From Accumulibacter sp. (lineage in GTDB: Bacteria > Pseudomonadota > Gammaproteobacteria > Burkholderiales > Rhodocyclaceae): 45,508 bases of DNA. Position 1 is the first letter of the stretch. Every line of letters begins with the position of its first letter. Position numbers and translations under genes: made by a program. The notes below the pieces were generated by a model. The model worked only from the letters and a program-made list of their open reading frames with translations. It was not told the DNA's origin and made no database searches. The stretch is taken from contig NZ_JAPUVR010000134.1 of NCBI RefSeq assembly GCF_029255125.1, forward strand, positions 1 through 45,508. Direction: 5' to 3'. Shown here piece after piece: positions 35,452-44,489 of the stretch.

Positions 35452-36603
35452 ATGGGTTCCCAAAAAAACGTCCTCGTTTTTGCATCCAGCTATTTGCCGG
35501 GTTTTAAGGGTGGAGGCCCGGTTCGCAGTATCTCAAATCTAGTAGAAGCCCTTGGAGACGATCTGGAGTTCAGGATTCTAACCGCTGATCGAGACCTTGG
35601 TGAGACCACTGCCTACCCAGACAGACAGGCTGGAGTTTGGCATACAGTTGGGAAAGCCAAGGTCCAGTATCTCTCACCAGAGCAATTACGCCTACAGAAT
35701 ATGTTCCGGCTTCTTCGAGAAACCGACTGTGATACCGTCTATCTGAATAGCTTCTTTGATCCTAGGTTTAGCGTCGTTCCCCTCGCGCTCTATCGCTATG
35801 TGCTTCGGAAGCGGCCTCAGGTCGTCTTGGCCCCAAGGGGTGAGTTTTCAAGCGGCGCATTAGGGTTGAAGGCAAGAAAGAAGCGTGCGTTTCTGGGAGC
35901 TAGTCGGCTGTTGGGTCTACATCAGGGCATAACCTGGCAGGCGTCGTCACAGCACGAGTTGGATGACATCCGAGCGGTAATGGGACACGCCGCGACAGAC
36001 ATCCGTCTTAGCCCACCGTTCCCAGGAATCCTCGGGGATCTACCACCCCCGAGGGAATCGCGTTTTCCAGAGGAACCGCTGCGCCTGGTCTACCTTGCTC
36101 GTATCGTGCCAATGAAGAACCTACTCTTTGCACTTGAGGTGCTTGCGCAGGTTCAAGTGCGAGTAGTCTTTTCGATCTATGGCCCCTGTGAGGACCAAGC
36201 CTACTGGAAGGCGTGCCAAGAAGCGATCGCGCGGCTTCCAAAGAACGTGAGCGTCCGCGAAAACGGACCGCTACCACAGTCTGAAATTCCTCACGTCTTG
36301 GCTGATCAGGATCTCCTTTTTTTACCCACTAAGGGAGAGAACTTCGGCCATACAATCGCTGAGGCACTGGGAGCGGGTGTGCGGGTCTTGATTTCTGACC
36401 GAACGATGTGGCGTAACCTTGAATCCGAAGGCGTTGGCTACGACCTGGCACTTGAATCGCCCGGGAGCTTTGTCCGCGCTATTGAGACCGAATACTACCG
36501 CGCGCACCAGGAAACACTTAGATTGAGCTGTCGGGCATACCTGGCGCGTAAGTTGGAGCTCGACAAGCTGAGGGTTGCCAACAGGGGCTTGTTTGGGCTC
36601 TGA
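35452..36603 (+). CDS. Glycosyltransferase family 4
   Basis: A 383-aa GT-B enzyme. ATG 35452 gives MGSQKNVLVFASSYLPGFKG; the upstream part of the open frame is IS5 tail. The N-terminal GGPVRSISNLVEAL is the glycine-rich acceptor-domain loop common in this group. The donor domain has RLVYLARIVPMKNLLFALEV, FSIYGPCEDQAYWKAC and the E-x7-E site in KGENFGHTIAEALGAG. The C-terminus is rich in Arg and Leu. It is followed after 355 bases by the polymerase gene. Linkage and sugar cannot be assigned. Confidence 0.88.
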   Translation: MGSQKNVLVFASSYLPGFKGGGPVRSISNLVEALGDDLEFRILTADRDLGETTAYPDRQAGVWHTVGKAKVQYLSPEQLRLQNMFRLLRETDCDTVYLNSFFDPRFSVVPLALYRYVLRKRPQVVLAPRGEFSSGALGLKARKKRAFLGASRLLGLHQGITWQASSQHELDDIRAVMGHAATDIRLSPPFPGILGDLPPPRESRFPEEPLRLVYLARIVPMKNLLFALEVLAQVQVRVVFSIYGPCEDQAYWKACQEAIARLPKNVSVRENGPLPQSEIPHVLADQDLLFLPTKGENFGHTIAEALGAGVRVLISDRTMWRNLESEGVGYDLALESPGSFVRAIETEYYRAHQETLRLSCRAYLARKLELDKLRVANRGLFGL

Positions 36604-36958
36604 GAGGCATTTGCCCAAAATTGGATCAGCGGCCGTCAAGGGGATATCGTCTTCACAAGCCGGAGTACTGGCAATTTGTGGCACTGGACCCCTTTGCTAG
36701 AGCGTGAGCTTGGGGTTAGTGGTCAAACCGGAGTTGTATCAGGAAGTTCGCCCAGGCGTTGAATTGCATTAGCGTCGATAAGTTGTGCAACAGGGAATGC
36801 GCTAAGGATAGGCGCGAGTAAGCAACGGTAGCCGGCGCTGCTCCGTGCGAGCCGAATTCTCGTATCACGGTGAGGCAATAGGAGCATAGGAATGTAGCCT
36901 TCTCCGGAGATTGCCGACTGTCGCGTGTCTAGCTATGCCTTTAAGGGATCGGAGGTGA
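36604..36958. other. Non-coding gap before the polymerase gene
   Basis: 355 bases with no supported gene; short open frames on either strand lack starts with ribosome-binding sites. No strong promoter or terminator is apparent. The last bases, GGATCGGAGGTGA, form the ribosome-binding site of the downstream gene. Confidence 0.4.
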
Positions 36959-38332
36959 ATGGTGGCAGAGCGAGAATATGGGACGGGTGTGGGCCACGAT
37001 TGTCGACCGGGAGGACTAAAGCTGCCCCAAGTAGGCCGAGAGGGAATTTCGACCAGAGTCTCCTTATTTCCGTTATATTTCTTCCAGGTTTATTTGAGTT
37101 TGACGGTTCTCCTATACGCGTTTGGACCATGGCCCTGGCCGACCCAGGAGCCGGGCATTCTTTACGGCTTTTTGCTACTGGTGCAGGTGGCCTTTTGGCT
37201 TGGGTATAGACTTGGGGTACCAAAGGTTCCTTGCAAGTACGTTGGGCCGTGGAGTATGCAGGTGCTTGTTAGCGTAAGCCTGATCTTAAACATGGTGTGG
37301 ATAGTGCCAAGCTTCATGTCTAGGTCGGGGGCTACTGGTTTTAGCCTCGGGGGAATGTTGGAATCGGCTCTGCAGGGACTATACGATCCGGGCAGTATGT
37401 ATGCGGCTCGAATGGAAGCACTTGCGACAGTGGAAAAAACAACCCTTTTCGGCTATTTGAGTCAGGTGGTGAGTCCGGTATTATGGCTTGCTATTCCACT
37501 TGCGATTTTTTTCTGGAAGAGTCTAGACCGTCTAAAAAAGATTTTCTTGTTAATCGTCGTCTTCTTTGAGATAGTCTCGTGGGTGGCAATCGGTACTAAT
37601 AAGGGGCTGTTTGATATTCTGATTGTCGTGTCGTGGATGGTAATCGCCGCAAATCCACGGTTTATCAGCAGCTTTGATTTTAGGGGGTTCCTCAAATCCG
37701 CTGTATTGATAATCGGCGGGTTGGTGGCTGTGCTATACTTTTTTGCCATCGGTCAGGAGGGTCGAGGAGGTGGTGAAATACCAGCCTATGATAGATCGGC
37801 GAATATTCAACTTGACTACGATAATTGGTTAATTGCGGCACTGCCAGATGGTGCGCGGTTGCCGTTCGGTGCTGTCGCGTCGTATCTTTCCCAGGGCTAT
37901 TATCCGTTGTCTATCGCATTGACAGAGCCGCCCACTTTTAGCTATGGTGTAGGTCATTCGCACTACTACACTGGAATCGTGCAGTCGTTCGTTGGGCAAG
38001 GAGTTATTTCAGATAAGACGTATCCGGCATTAATTGAAAAGTATGGGTGGGACCGATATGGAAAGTGGCATACGATGTACACTTGGATGGCTTCGGATAT
38101 CAGCTTTGCCGGGGTCATTGTGTTTGTCTTTGCTCTTGGAGGGCTATTAGCCAAGGTTTGGTGTGACGTCGTTTATCGCCACAATCCGCCGGCTGTTGCT
38201 CTTCTTGCCTTACTCTGTATAATGGTGTTCTACTTTCCTGCGAATAATCAGGTTCTGGCGTTTTCTAGAACAGCTAACGCGTTTTGGGTGATTTTAGTTT
38301 TTTGGGGGCTTACTCGGAGTAGGAAAGCCTGA
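36959..38332 (+). CDS. wzy: O-antigen/oligosaccharide repeat-unit polymerase (Wzy type)
   Basis: A 457-aa membrane protein with about ten to twelve hydrophobic segments. A large loop falls at residues about 265-345 (GQEGRGGGEIPAYDRSANIQ to TFSYGVGHSHYYTG), typical of Wzy polymerases that join repeat units in the periplasm. Sequence identity within this family is low, so the call rests on topology and location. ATG 36959 lies only three bases from GGAGG; the next codon, GTG 36962, has better spacing and may be the real start. The last residues RSRKA and the TGA lie within the left end of IS5 copy C, so the native C-terminus may have been replaced. Confidence 0.75.
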   Translation: MVAEREYGTGVGHDCRPGGLKLPQVGREGISTRVSLFPLYFFQVYLSLTVLLYAFGPWPWPTQEPGILYGFLLLVQVAFWLGYRLGVPKVPCKYVGPWSMQVLVSVSLILNMVWIVPSFMSRSGATGFSLGGMLESALQGLYDPGSMYAARMEALATVEKTTLFGYLSQVVSPVLWLAIPLAIFFWKSLDRLKKIFLLIVVFFEIVSWVAIGTNKGLFDILIVVSWMVIAANPRFISSFDFRGFLKSAVLIIGGLVAVLYFFAIGQEGRGGGEIPAYDRSANIQLDYDNWLIAALPDGARLPFGAVASYLSQGYYPLSIALTEPPTFSYGVGHSHYYTGIVQSFVGQGVISDKTYPALIEKYGWDRYGKWHTMYTWMASDISFAGVIVFVFALGGLLAKVWCDVVYRHNPPAVALLALLCIMVFYFPANNQVLAFSRTANAFWVILVFWGLTRSRKA

Positions 38333-39555
38333 GGAACCGCCGACTTCGCGGCCGAGACCGACGTTGACGGAGGATTGCCGGTCGGTTGTTGGGGGATCGG
38401 ATTTGTCGACGGGTCAGATCGGCTTTTCGGAAGCCAAGTTTTCCGCGAGACAGCGGGTCACGAAGCGGGAGCACTTTGCCGCCGACAGGGAAAAGGTTGT
38501 TTCCTGGCAGGAAGTGCTGGGGGTGATCAAACCGTATTACCTGAAAGGCAGGCGCGGGCCGCCGCCGGTCGGGCTGGAGCGCATGCTGCGAGTGTATCTG
38601 GTCCAGCAGTGCTACGGTCTGTCGGATGAGGGCGCGGAGGATGCGATCACCGACAGCCAGGTGTTGGGGGGATTCGTGCGGATCGATTTGTCGCAAGTAG
38701 CGGTACCCGCTGCGACGACGCTGCTGGAGTTTCGGCACTTGCTGTGGAAGCGACGGGCCTGTCGAAGGCCGTCTTCGAGACGATCACCGGGCAACGGAGG
38801 AGCCAGGCGCTGATGATGTGCGAGGGCACGATTGCTGGCGCGACAATTTTGGCTGCACTGTCGTCGGTGAAGAATCAAACTAGAGCCCATGATCCGGTGA
38901 TGCACCCGACGAAGAAGGGCAAGCAATGGCACTTTGGCATAAAGGCGCGCATCGGTGTCGATGCCGAAAGCGGGCGGCTGGTGCACAGGGTGGTTGGAAC
39001 GGCGGCGAACGTCGCCGACGTGACGCAGACCGCCGAATTGCTGCATGGCGAAGCGAAGACCGTCTGTCGGGATGCCGGTTACACCGGTGTCGAGAAGTGG
39101 GAAGAAATGAAGGGCCGGGACATCGACTGGCAGGTGGCGATGAAGCGCCGCAAGTTGAAGGCAATCCCGCAGGAAAACGAGCTTGGCCCACTGCTGCGCC
39201 AACTGGAATAGGTCAAGGCGAGTATCCGCTCGAGGGTCGAGCACCCCTTTCACATCGTGAAGAATCTCTTCGGCCATCGCAAGGTCTGTTGCTAGGGGTG
39301 AAGAAGAACACTGCCCAGTTGCACGTCCGCTTTGGGCCGGCCGTTCTGGTCATCGCCAAGCGGCAGCTTCTCGCCCTGCACAGCCAAGGTGCCTCCTGAG
39401 TACGGCGAGGAGCCCCGAAAGTGGCCGGTGAAGACCAGGAGGAGGCTTCAAACGCCAGGGAAATCGACCCGAACGGCGCGAGGCTGACCGGAAGTAGTCG
39501 TTTCTCGACGTGCAGCAGCTTTGGCGCGCTTTGACGTCCACTGATCAGCGCCTCC
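38321..39555 (+). mobile_element. IS5-family insertion element, copy C (near full length)
   Basis: The most complete IS5-like copy, about 1.2 kb. The right end CTGATCAGCGCCTCC (39541-39555) is clear. The left end is inferred from GGAAAGCCTGA at 38322, a degenerate form of the GGAAGCGCTGA seen in other copies. The body carries the broken transposase gene described separately, then a 150-base non-coding tail. TTAG follows the right end, consistent with the YTAR target preference of IS5 relatives. Confidence 0.8.
38403..39399 (+). pseudogene. IS5-family transposase, frameshifted
   Basis: The N-terminal part (GFSEAKFSARQRVTKREHF to LLEFRHLLWK, to about 38750) is in one frame and the middle part (ATGLSKAVFETITGQ to ELGPLLRQLE) in another. 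A TAG at 39209-39211 stops the second before VKASIRSRVEHPF. A further frameshift leads into KKNTAQLHVRFG to LHSQGAS. The first catalytic aspartate, normally in VDATI, reads as glycine (IAGATI). The second, in RDAGYTG, and the glutamate in VEHPF are still visible. The gene cannot make active transposase, so this copy is immobile unless helped in trans. Confidence 0.88.
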
Positions 39556-39652
39556 TTAGAGTTGAGAGCCAAGCGTTGCCCGATGTAGGTCTAAGGCGGT
39601 GCATAGCCGAGGTTGTACAGTTGTATTCTATTGACAGTTATTTGGGAGGTTT

Positions 39653-40687
39653 ATGTTCTCTGGGAAAGTGTTGTTGATCACAGGCGGGACAGGCTCTTTC
39701 GGCAACGCTGTGTTGCGCCGCTTTTTGGGTACGGATATTCGCGAAATTCGCATTTTCAGCCGTGATGAAAAGAAACAGGATGATATGCGCAGGCATTACG
39801 CAAGCACTAAAATAAAGTTCTATATTGGCGATGTTCGAGATGCTCGGAGCGTCCTGACGGCAATGCGTGGCGTCGATTTCGTTTTTCACGCGGCCGCTCT
39901 AAAGCAGGTACCTTCATGCGAGTTTCATCCAATGGAAGCGGTGCGAACCAATGTCCTTGGTACGGAGAATGTTCTCGAAGCAGCGATAGCCGCCGGCGTG
40001 AGGCGCGTCGTATGTCTAAGCACCGACAAGGCTGTGTATCCAATTAACGCCATGGGTATCAGCAAAGCGATGATGGAAAAGGTGATGGTAGCGGCGTCCC
40101 GCAATCTGGAAGGGGCTGGCACTGTCATCTGTGGAACACGCTACGGCAACGTAATGGCGTCCCGGGGGTCGGTCATTCCCCTATTCGTTGATCAGGTCCG
40201 TGCGGGGCGGCCGATTACGATTACAGATCCCAGCATGACGCGGTTCATGATGACACTAGATGATGCGGTCGATCTTGTTCTGTATGCCTTCGAGCATGGG
40301 AGAAACGGCGATATCTTTGTGCAAAAGGCGCCCGCTGCCACCGTCGAGACTCTCGCGAAGGCGATTCTCGTCCTGATGAAAAAGGTCGATCACGAAATGC
40401 GTGTCATTGGAACTCGCCACGGCGAGAAGTTGTACGAGGCCTTGCTAAGCCGCGAGGAGCGAGCGGCCGTTGAGGATCTAGACGGGTATTTTCGGGTTCC
40501 GGCCGATGCGCGCGACCTCAATTACGACAAGTTCTTCGAGTTTGGCGAAGAGCGGATCACGCAGGCGGTGGAGTATACTTCGCACAATACAGAACGGCTG
40601 GACCTGGAAGGGATGACACGACTGCTACTGAAGCTTGACTTTATGCAAAGGATCGCGCGTGGTGAGCACGCCGATGCACAGGACTAA
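39653..40687 (+). CDS. fnlA: UDP-GlcNAc 4,6-dehydratase/5-epimerase (FnlA/WbjB/CapE)
   Basis: A 344-aa SDR enzyme that starts UDP-N-acetyl-L-fucosamine synthesis from UDP-GlcNAc. The NAD(P)-binding motif is TGGTGSFGNAVLRRF (residues 10-24). The active-site segment is STDKAVYPINAMGISKAMME, where Met stands in the usual Tyr position of the YxxxK pair. This Met is a feature of the FnlA/CapE group as opposed to FlaA1/PseB. It also has RYGNVMASRGSVIPLF and GTRHGEKLYEALLSREE. ATG 39653 follows GGGAGG by four bases. It leads a four-gene block, fnlA-fnlB-fnlC-wbuB, with small gaps or overlaps. Confidence 0.93.
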   Translation: MFSGKVLLITGGTGSFGNAVLRRFLGTDIREIRIFSRDEKKQDDMRRHYASTKIKFYIGDVRDARSVLTAMRGVDFVFHAAALKQVPSCEFHPMEAVRTNVLGTENVLEAAIAAGVRRVVCLSTDKAVYPINAMGISKAMMEKVMVAASRNLEGAGTVICGTRYGNVMASRGSVIPLFVDQVRAGRPITITDPSMTRFMMTLDDAVDLVLYAFEHGRNGDIFVQKAPAATVETLAKAILVLMKKVDHEMRVIGTRHGEKLYEALLSREERAAVEDLDGYFRVPADARDLNYDKFFEFGEERITQAVEYTSHNTERLDLEGMTRLLLKLDFMQRIARGEHADAQD

Positions 40688-40693
40688 ATAAGC

Positions 40694-41803
40694 ATGCGCA
40701 TTGTGATTACCGGTGCCGACGGGTTTATCGGCCGGAACTTGGTCGTTCGCTTAAAAGAGCTTGGGCATACTGACCTTGTTGGCATTACCCTTGAGTCCAC
40801 CGCAGCGGAATGGCAGGGGGCGCTGAAGGCGGCGAACTTCGTATTCCACCTTGCTGGGGTCAACCGCCCGAAAGACGCAAGCGAGTTTGCAACGGGAAAC
40901 GCCGAGCTTACCGATGAGGTCTGCCGGCTGCTGGCTGACGCCGGAAACGCTGCGCCCGTTGTTTTGTCGTCCTCGACGCAGGCCGAACTGGATAATCCCT
41001 ACGGCCGAAGCAAGCGGGCGGCTGAGGACGCCGTTTTCCGGCACGGCGAGAAGACGGGAGCACCAACCTATGTTTTTCGGCTGACCAACGTATTCGGCAA
41101 GTGGTCGCAGCCAAACTATAACTCGGCGGTGGCTACGTTCTGTCATAACGTTGCACGTGGACTGCCCATCACGATCAACGATCCGACGGCGCCGTTGCGG
41201 CTGGTGTACATCGATGACGTTATGGGCGCTTTTGTTAGGCTGCTTGATACATCACAACCCAGTGGATTTGTCGGGGCAGAGCCAGAGTACCTGACGACAG
41301 TTGGGGATGTGGCTAAGGCTATTGTGGGCTTTGCGGATAGCCGTAAATCGATGCTTACAGAGCGGGTGGGTACGGGACTGATGCGCGCTTTGTACTCGAC
41401 TTACCTTAGCTTCCTGTCACCGGAATCGTTTTCGTACGAGGTTCCATGCCATACTGATCCGAGAGGTGTCTTCGTTGAGATGTTGAAAACGCCGGATTGC
41501 GGGCAATTTTCCTACTTTACCGCGCACCCCGGAGTTACGCGAGGCGAACACTATCACCATACGAAGACTGAGAAGTTCCTTGTCATTAGAGGCACAGCGC
41601 AGTTTGCTTTTCGCCATATTGTAACAGGCGAGCGCTATGAGCTGCTTGCCAGAGGTGGGGAAGGCCGAATTGTCGAGACTGTACCGGGATGGACCCACAA
41701 TATTACGAATGTCGGCGACGAAGAGATGATCGTCATGCTTTGGGCAAATGAGATTTTTGATCGAGAACACCCGGACACTGTTGCGATGAAGGTAAGACCG
41801 TGA
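40694..41803 (+). CDS. fnlB: UDP-2-acetamido-2,6-dideoxy-hexose reductase/epimerase (FnlB/WbjC/CapF)
   Basis: A 369-aa two-domain enzyme. The N-terminal SDR part (about residues 1-245) has ITGADGFIGRNLVVRL and the catalytic YGRSK after SSSTQAELDNP. The C-terminal cupin part (about 250-365) has GVTRGEHYHHTKTEKFLVI and the histidine of PGWTHNITN. In CapF the cupin epimerises C3 and the SDR reduces C4, giving UDP-N-acetyl-L-pneumosamine, the substrate of FnlC. It starts six bases after fnlA and overlaps fnlC by four bases. Confidence 0.93.
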   Translation: MRIVITGADGFIGRNLVVRLKELGHTDLVGITLESTAAEWQGALKAANFVFHLAGVNRPKDASEFATGNAELTDEVCRLLADAGNAAPVVLSSSTQAELDNPYGRSKRAAEDAVFRHGEKTGAPTYVFRLTNVFGKWSQPNYNSAVATFCHNVARGLPITINDPTAPLRLVYIDDVMGAFVRLLDTSQPSGFVGAEPEYLTTVGDVAKAIVGFADSRKSMLTERVGTGLMRALYSTYLSFLSPESFSYEVPCHTDPRGVFVEMLKTPDCGQFSYFTAHPGVTRGEHYHHTKTEKFLVIRGTAQFAFRHIVTGERYELLARGGEGRIVETVPGWTHNITNVGDEEMIVMLWANEIFDREHPDTVAMKVRP

Positions 41804-42930
41804 GGCGGCTGAAGGTTGTTAGTGTAGTTGGGACGCGGCCGGAAATCATACGGCTTTCGCGCGTAATGTCACGGCTTGACGAGTATTGCGATCACGTGCT
41901 GGTCCATACGGGGCAGAACTACGATTACGAGCTGAACCAGATATTTTTTGAGGATCTCGGTGTCAGGAGGCCAGATCACTTCCTGAGCGCAGCGGGTAAT
42001 TCTGGTGCCGAGACAATCGGGAAGGTCATTATCGCGGTCGATAAGGTGATCGCCGCCGAGGAGCCGGACGCGATGCTGGTGCTGGGCGATACCAACAGTT
42101 GTATGGCGGTCCTCCCAGCGAAGCGGCGGAAGATTCCGACGTTTCATATGGAGGCCGGCAACCGTTGTTTCGACATGCGCGTCCCCGAAGAGATCAATCG
42201 GCGAATCGTCGATCACACTGCTGACATAAACCTCACGTATAGCACAATTGCCCGGGACTATCTGCTGCGCGAGGGCTTGCCGCCGGATATGGTTATAAAG
42301 ACCGGCAGCCCAATGTTTGAGGTCCTGGGGCACTACCGGGCTGGCATCGATGCGTCTGACGTGCTGGAACGGTTGGGGCTGATTTCCGGTGAGTTTTTCG
42401 TGGTTAGCGCCCATCGCGAAGAGAATGTCGATTCGGAGGAACGCCTTGGCGAACTGGTGGAGACGCTGAATGCGGTAGCGGCGAAGTACGGATTGCCGGT
42501 GATTGTGTCGACCCACCCGCGCACTCAGAAGCGCTTTGATTTGGCGGGCGCAAGGTTTGATCGACTCGTGCGTCTGCTGAAACCGTTGGGTTTCAAGGAT
42601 TACAATAAGCTTCAGTTGACCGCGAAGGCCGTGATGTCTGATAGCGGTACGATCAACGAAGAGTCGTCCATATTGAATTTCCGGGCTTTGAACTTGCGCG
42701 AAGCGCACGAGCGGCCCGAAGGTATGGAGGAGGCGGCGGTAATGATGGTTGGAATGAGTACTGAGCGGGTGATGCAAGGGTTGGCGATTCTTGAGAACCA
42801 GGCATCGGGCGAAGCGCGGACCTTGCGCCTCGTCGAGGATTACAGCATGCCGAACGTGTCGGAAAAGGTAGTGCGAATTATTCATAGTTACACGGACTAC
42901 GTTAACCGTGTAGTTTGGAAACGCTACTAG
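41800..42930 (+). CDS. fnlC: UDP-N-acetyl-L-fucosamine synthase, 2-epimerase (FnlC/WbjD/CapG)
   Basis: A 376-aa WecB-family C2 epimerase giving UDP-L-FucNAc, the last step of the pathway. Family motifs are VVGTRPEIIRLSRVM, HTGQNYDYELNQIFFEDL, FHMEAGNRCFDMRVPEEINR, VSAHREENVD, SDSGTINEESSILNF and the FnlC-type LREAHERPEGMEEA. The last separates it from plain UDP-GlcNAc 2-epimerases. The start is GTG 41800 inside the fnlB stop (GTGA overlap), so translation is coupled. wbuB follows after 13 bases. Confidence 0.94.
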   Translation: MRRLKVVSVVGTRPEIIRLSRVMSRLDEYCDHVLVHTGQNYDYELNQIFFEDLGVRRPDHFLSAAGNSGAETIGKVIIAVDKVIAAEEPDAMLVLGDTNSCMAVLPAKRRKIPTFHMEAGNRCFDMRVPEEINRRIVDHTADINLTYSTIARDYLLREGLPPDMVIKTGSPMFEVLGHYRAGIDASDVLERLGLISGEFFVVSAHREENVDSEERLGELVETLNAVAAKYGLPVIVSTHPRTQKRFDLAGARFDRLVRLLKPLGFKDYNKLQLTAKAVMSDSGTINEESSILNFRALNLREAHERPEGMEEAAVMMVGMSTERVMQGLAILENQASGEARTLRLVEDYSMPNVSEKVVRIIHSYTDYVNRVVWKRY

Positions 42931-42943
42931 ATTCGGAGAGCAG

Positions 42944-44149
42944 ATGCGGATTGGCCTCATTGCCGATACGTTTCCGCCCCTGCGAACGTCAGGCGCGGTG
43001 CAGCTGCGCGACCTGGTGCGGGAATTCGTGCGCCAAGGGCATTCTTTGACGGTGCTGCTTCCAGCGGACGGATTGAACCAGTCGTGGGAACTAGAATATT
43101 TCTCGGGAGCAAGAGTTCTACGTCTGCGTTCACCCCGGATCAAGAACGTGGGCTATGTCAGGCGAACCATTGGCGAGTTCGTGATGCCATTTGCCATGTT
43201 CCTCAGCTTTCTTCGAAGTCCATTAGCCAATGAGGAGTTCGATGGGTTGGTGTGGTATTCACCATCGATCTTTCACGGGCCGCTGGTCGCCCGCTTAAAG
43301 CGACGGAGCGCTTGCAAGGCCTATCTGATCATCCGAGATCTTTTTCCCGAATGGGCAGTTGACCTTGGCTTGATGAGGCGCGGCGCTGCATATCAGTTCT
43401 TCCGTGCGGTAGCGAACTATCAGTACGCCGTCGCCGATGTGATTGGCGTTCAGACACCTGGTAATCTGAAGTATTTCGAGTCGTGGGTGGGCGTTCCGGG
43501 GCGCCAAACAGAGGTGCTGCAGAACTGGCTGGGTGAGGCAGCCGGTCGGCGCTGTCGAATTCGAGTAGAAGAGACGGCGCTCGCGCTACGCAGGATCTTC
43601 GTATACGCTGGGAATATGGGGATAGCCCAGGGCATGGACGTTTTGCTTGAGCTGGCGGAGCGCTTTCGCAGCCGCGAGGATGTTGGCTTCCTTTTTGTTG
43701 GCAGGGGTAGTGAAGCCGGCAGACTCGCTGTCCAGGCTAGACTACGCGGACTGGACAACGTGCTTTTTCGGGAAGAAATTGACCCGGACGAGATACCTGA
43801 TCTTTATTCCCAGTGCCATGTCGGGCTAGTCGCACTGGATGCACGTCACCGGTCGCACAACATTCCGGGAAAGTTCCTCACCTATATGCAATCAGGTTTA
43901 CCAGTCCTGGCGAGTGTTAATCGGGGCAATGATCTCGCGGCGATGATTCGTACGGAGAACGTTGGGCGGGTCTGCGAAGAGGATGGCGCGGAGAAGCTGC
44001 AGATGGCGGCAGAGGAGTTACTGGACGCACTGGTTGCCGACCCCGACTACGCGCAACGATGCAGATCCCTGTTTTTCCGTGAGTTCTCAGCTGAGCGCGC
44101 AGTCCGTCAGATCGTCGGTGCCCTAGCTGCAACAACAGGTTGGAATTAA
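42944..44149 (+). CDS. wbuB: Glycosyltransferase WbuB-like (L-FucNAc transferase)
   Basis: A 401-aa GT4-family enzyme beginning MRIGLIADTFPPLRTSGAVQ. It resembles the WbuB group that follows fnlABC in E. coli O26 and related loci and transfers L-FucNAc. The N-terminal domain includes YLIIRDLFPEWAVDLGLM. The donor domain has YAGNMGIAQGMDVLLELAER, FVGRGSEAGRLAVQARLRGL and the region HNIPGKFLTYMQSGLPVLAS. Specificity for L-FucNAc is inferred from context. The TAA stop at 44147-44149 abuts an IS5-like left end (GGAAGCGCTGA). Confidence 0.88.
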   Translation: MRIGLIADTFPPLRTSGAVQLRDLVREFVRQGHSLTVLLPADGLNQSWELEYFSGARVLRLRSPRIKNVGYVRRTIGEFVMPFAMFLSFLRSPLANEEFDGLVWYSPSIFHGPLVARLKRRSACKAYLIIRDLFPEWAVDLGLMRRGAAYQFFRAVANYQYAVADVIGVQTPGNLKYFESWVGVPGRQTEVLQNWLGEAAGRRCRIRVEETALALRRIFVYAGNMGIAQGMDVLLELAERFRSREDVGFLFVGRGSEAGRLAVQARLRGLDNVLFREEIDPDEIPDLYSQCHVGLVALDARHRSHNIPGKFLTYMQSGLPVLASVNRGNDLAAMIRTENVGRVCEEDGAEKLQMAAEELLDALVADPDYAQRCRSLFFREFSAERAVRQIVGALAATTGWN

Positions 44150-44165
44150 GGAAGCGCTGAGCGCG
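44147..44165 (+). repeat. IS5-family left-end fragment
   Basis: TTAAGGAAGCGCTGA (44146-44160) is the exact reverse complement of the right-end sequence TCAGCGCTTCCTTAA at 25134-25148 of copy A, and matches the left ends of the other copies. The IS5 transposase does not follow; sequence to about 44370 is unrecognised. It marks another IS5-type boundary, directly on the wbuB stop codon. Confidence 0.7.
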
Positions 44166-44489
44166 ACACCGCCAAAGGGCGCCAACGCTGATGCAGGTAG
44201 GGAAGCCAGCATTTCCGTTTAGCATCGCGTCCTTGGGTCGATTTCTCCAGCGTTTCAAGCTTCCATAATGACCTTCGGCGCCCGTTTTCGGCGCACCGCT
44301 CTGGGGCAGATTAGCCGTCGCTGTCGCTCGGGTAGGATCTGAAACGACGCGGCGAAGCAGAGAAGCGACGGATGGCGAGATACGGACAAGCGATGAAACC
44401 TCGTGAACCGGGGAGGCTGTTGCCACCGGGGAGCGTGGCGCTGGAGGGTAGTCGGGTGACGCTGAGCTTTCGGTGGGAACCGTCGAGGG

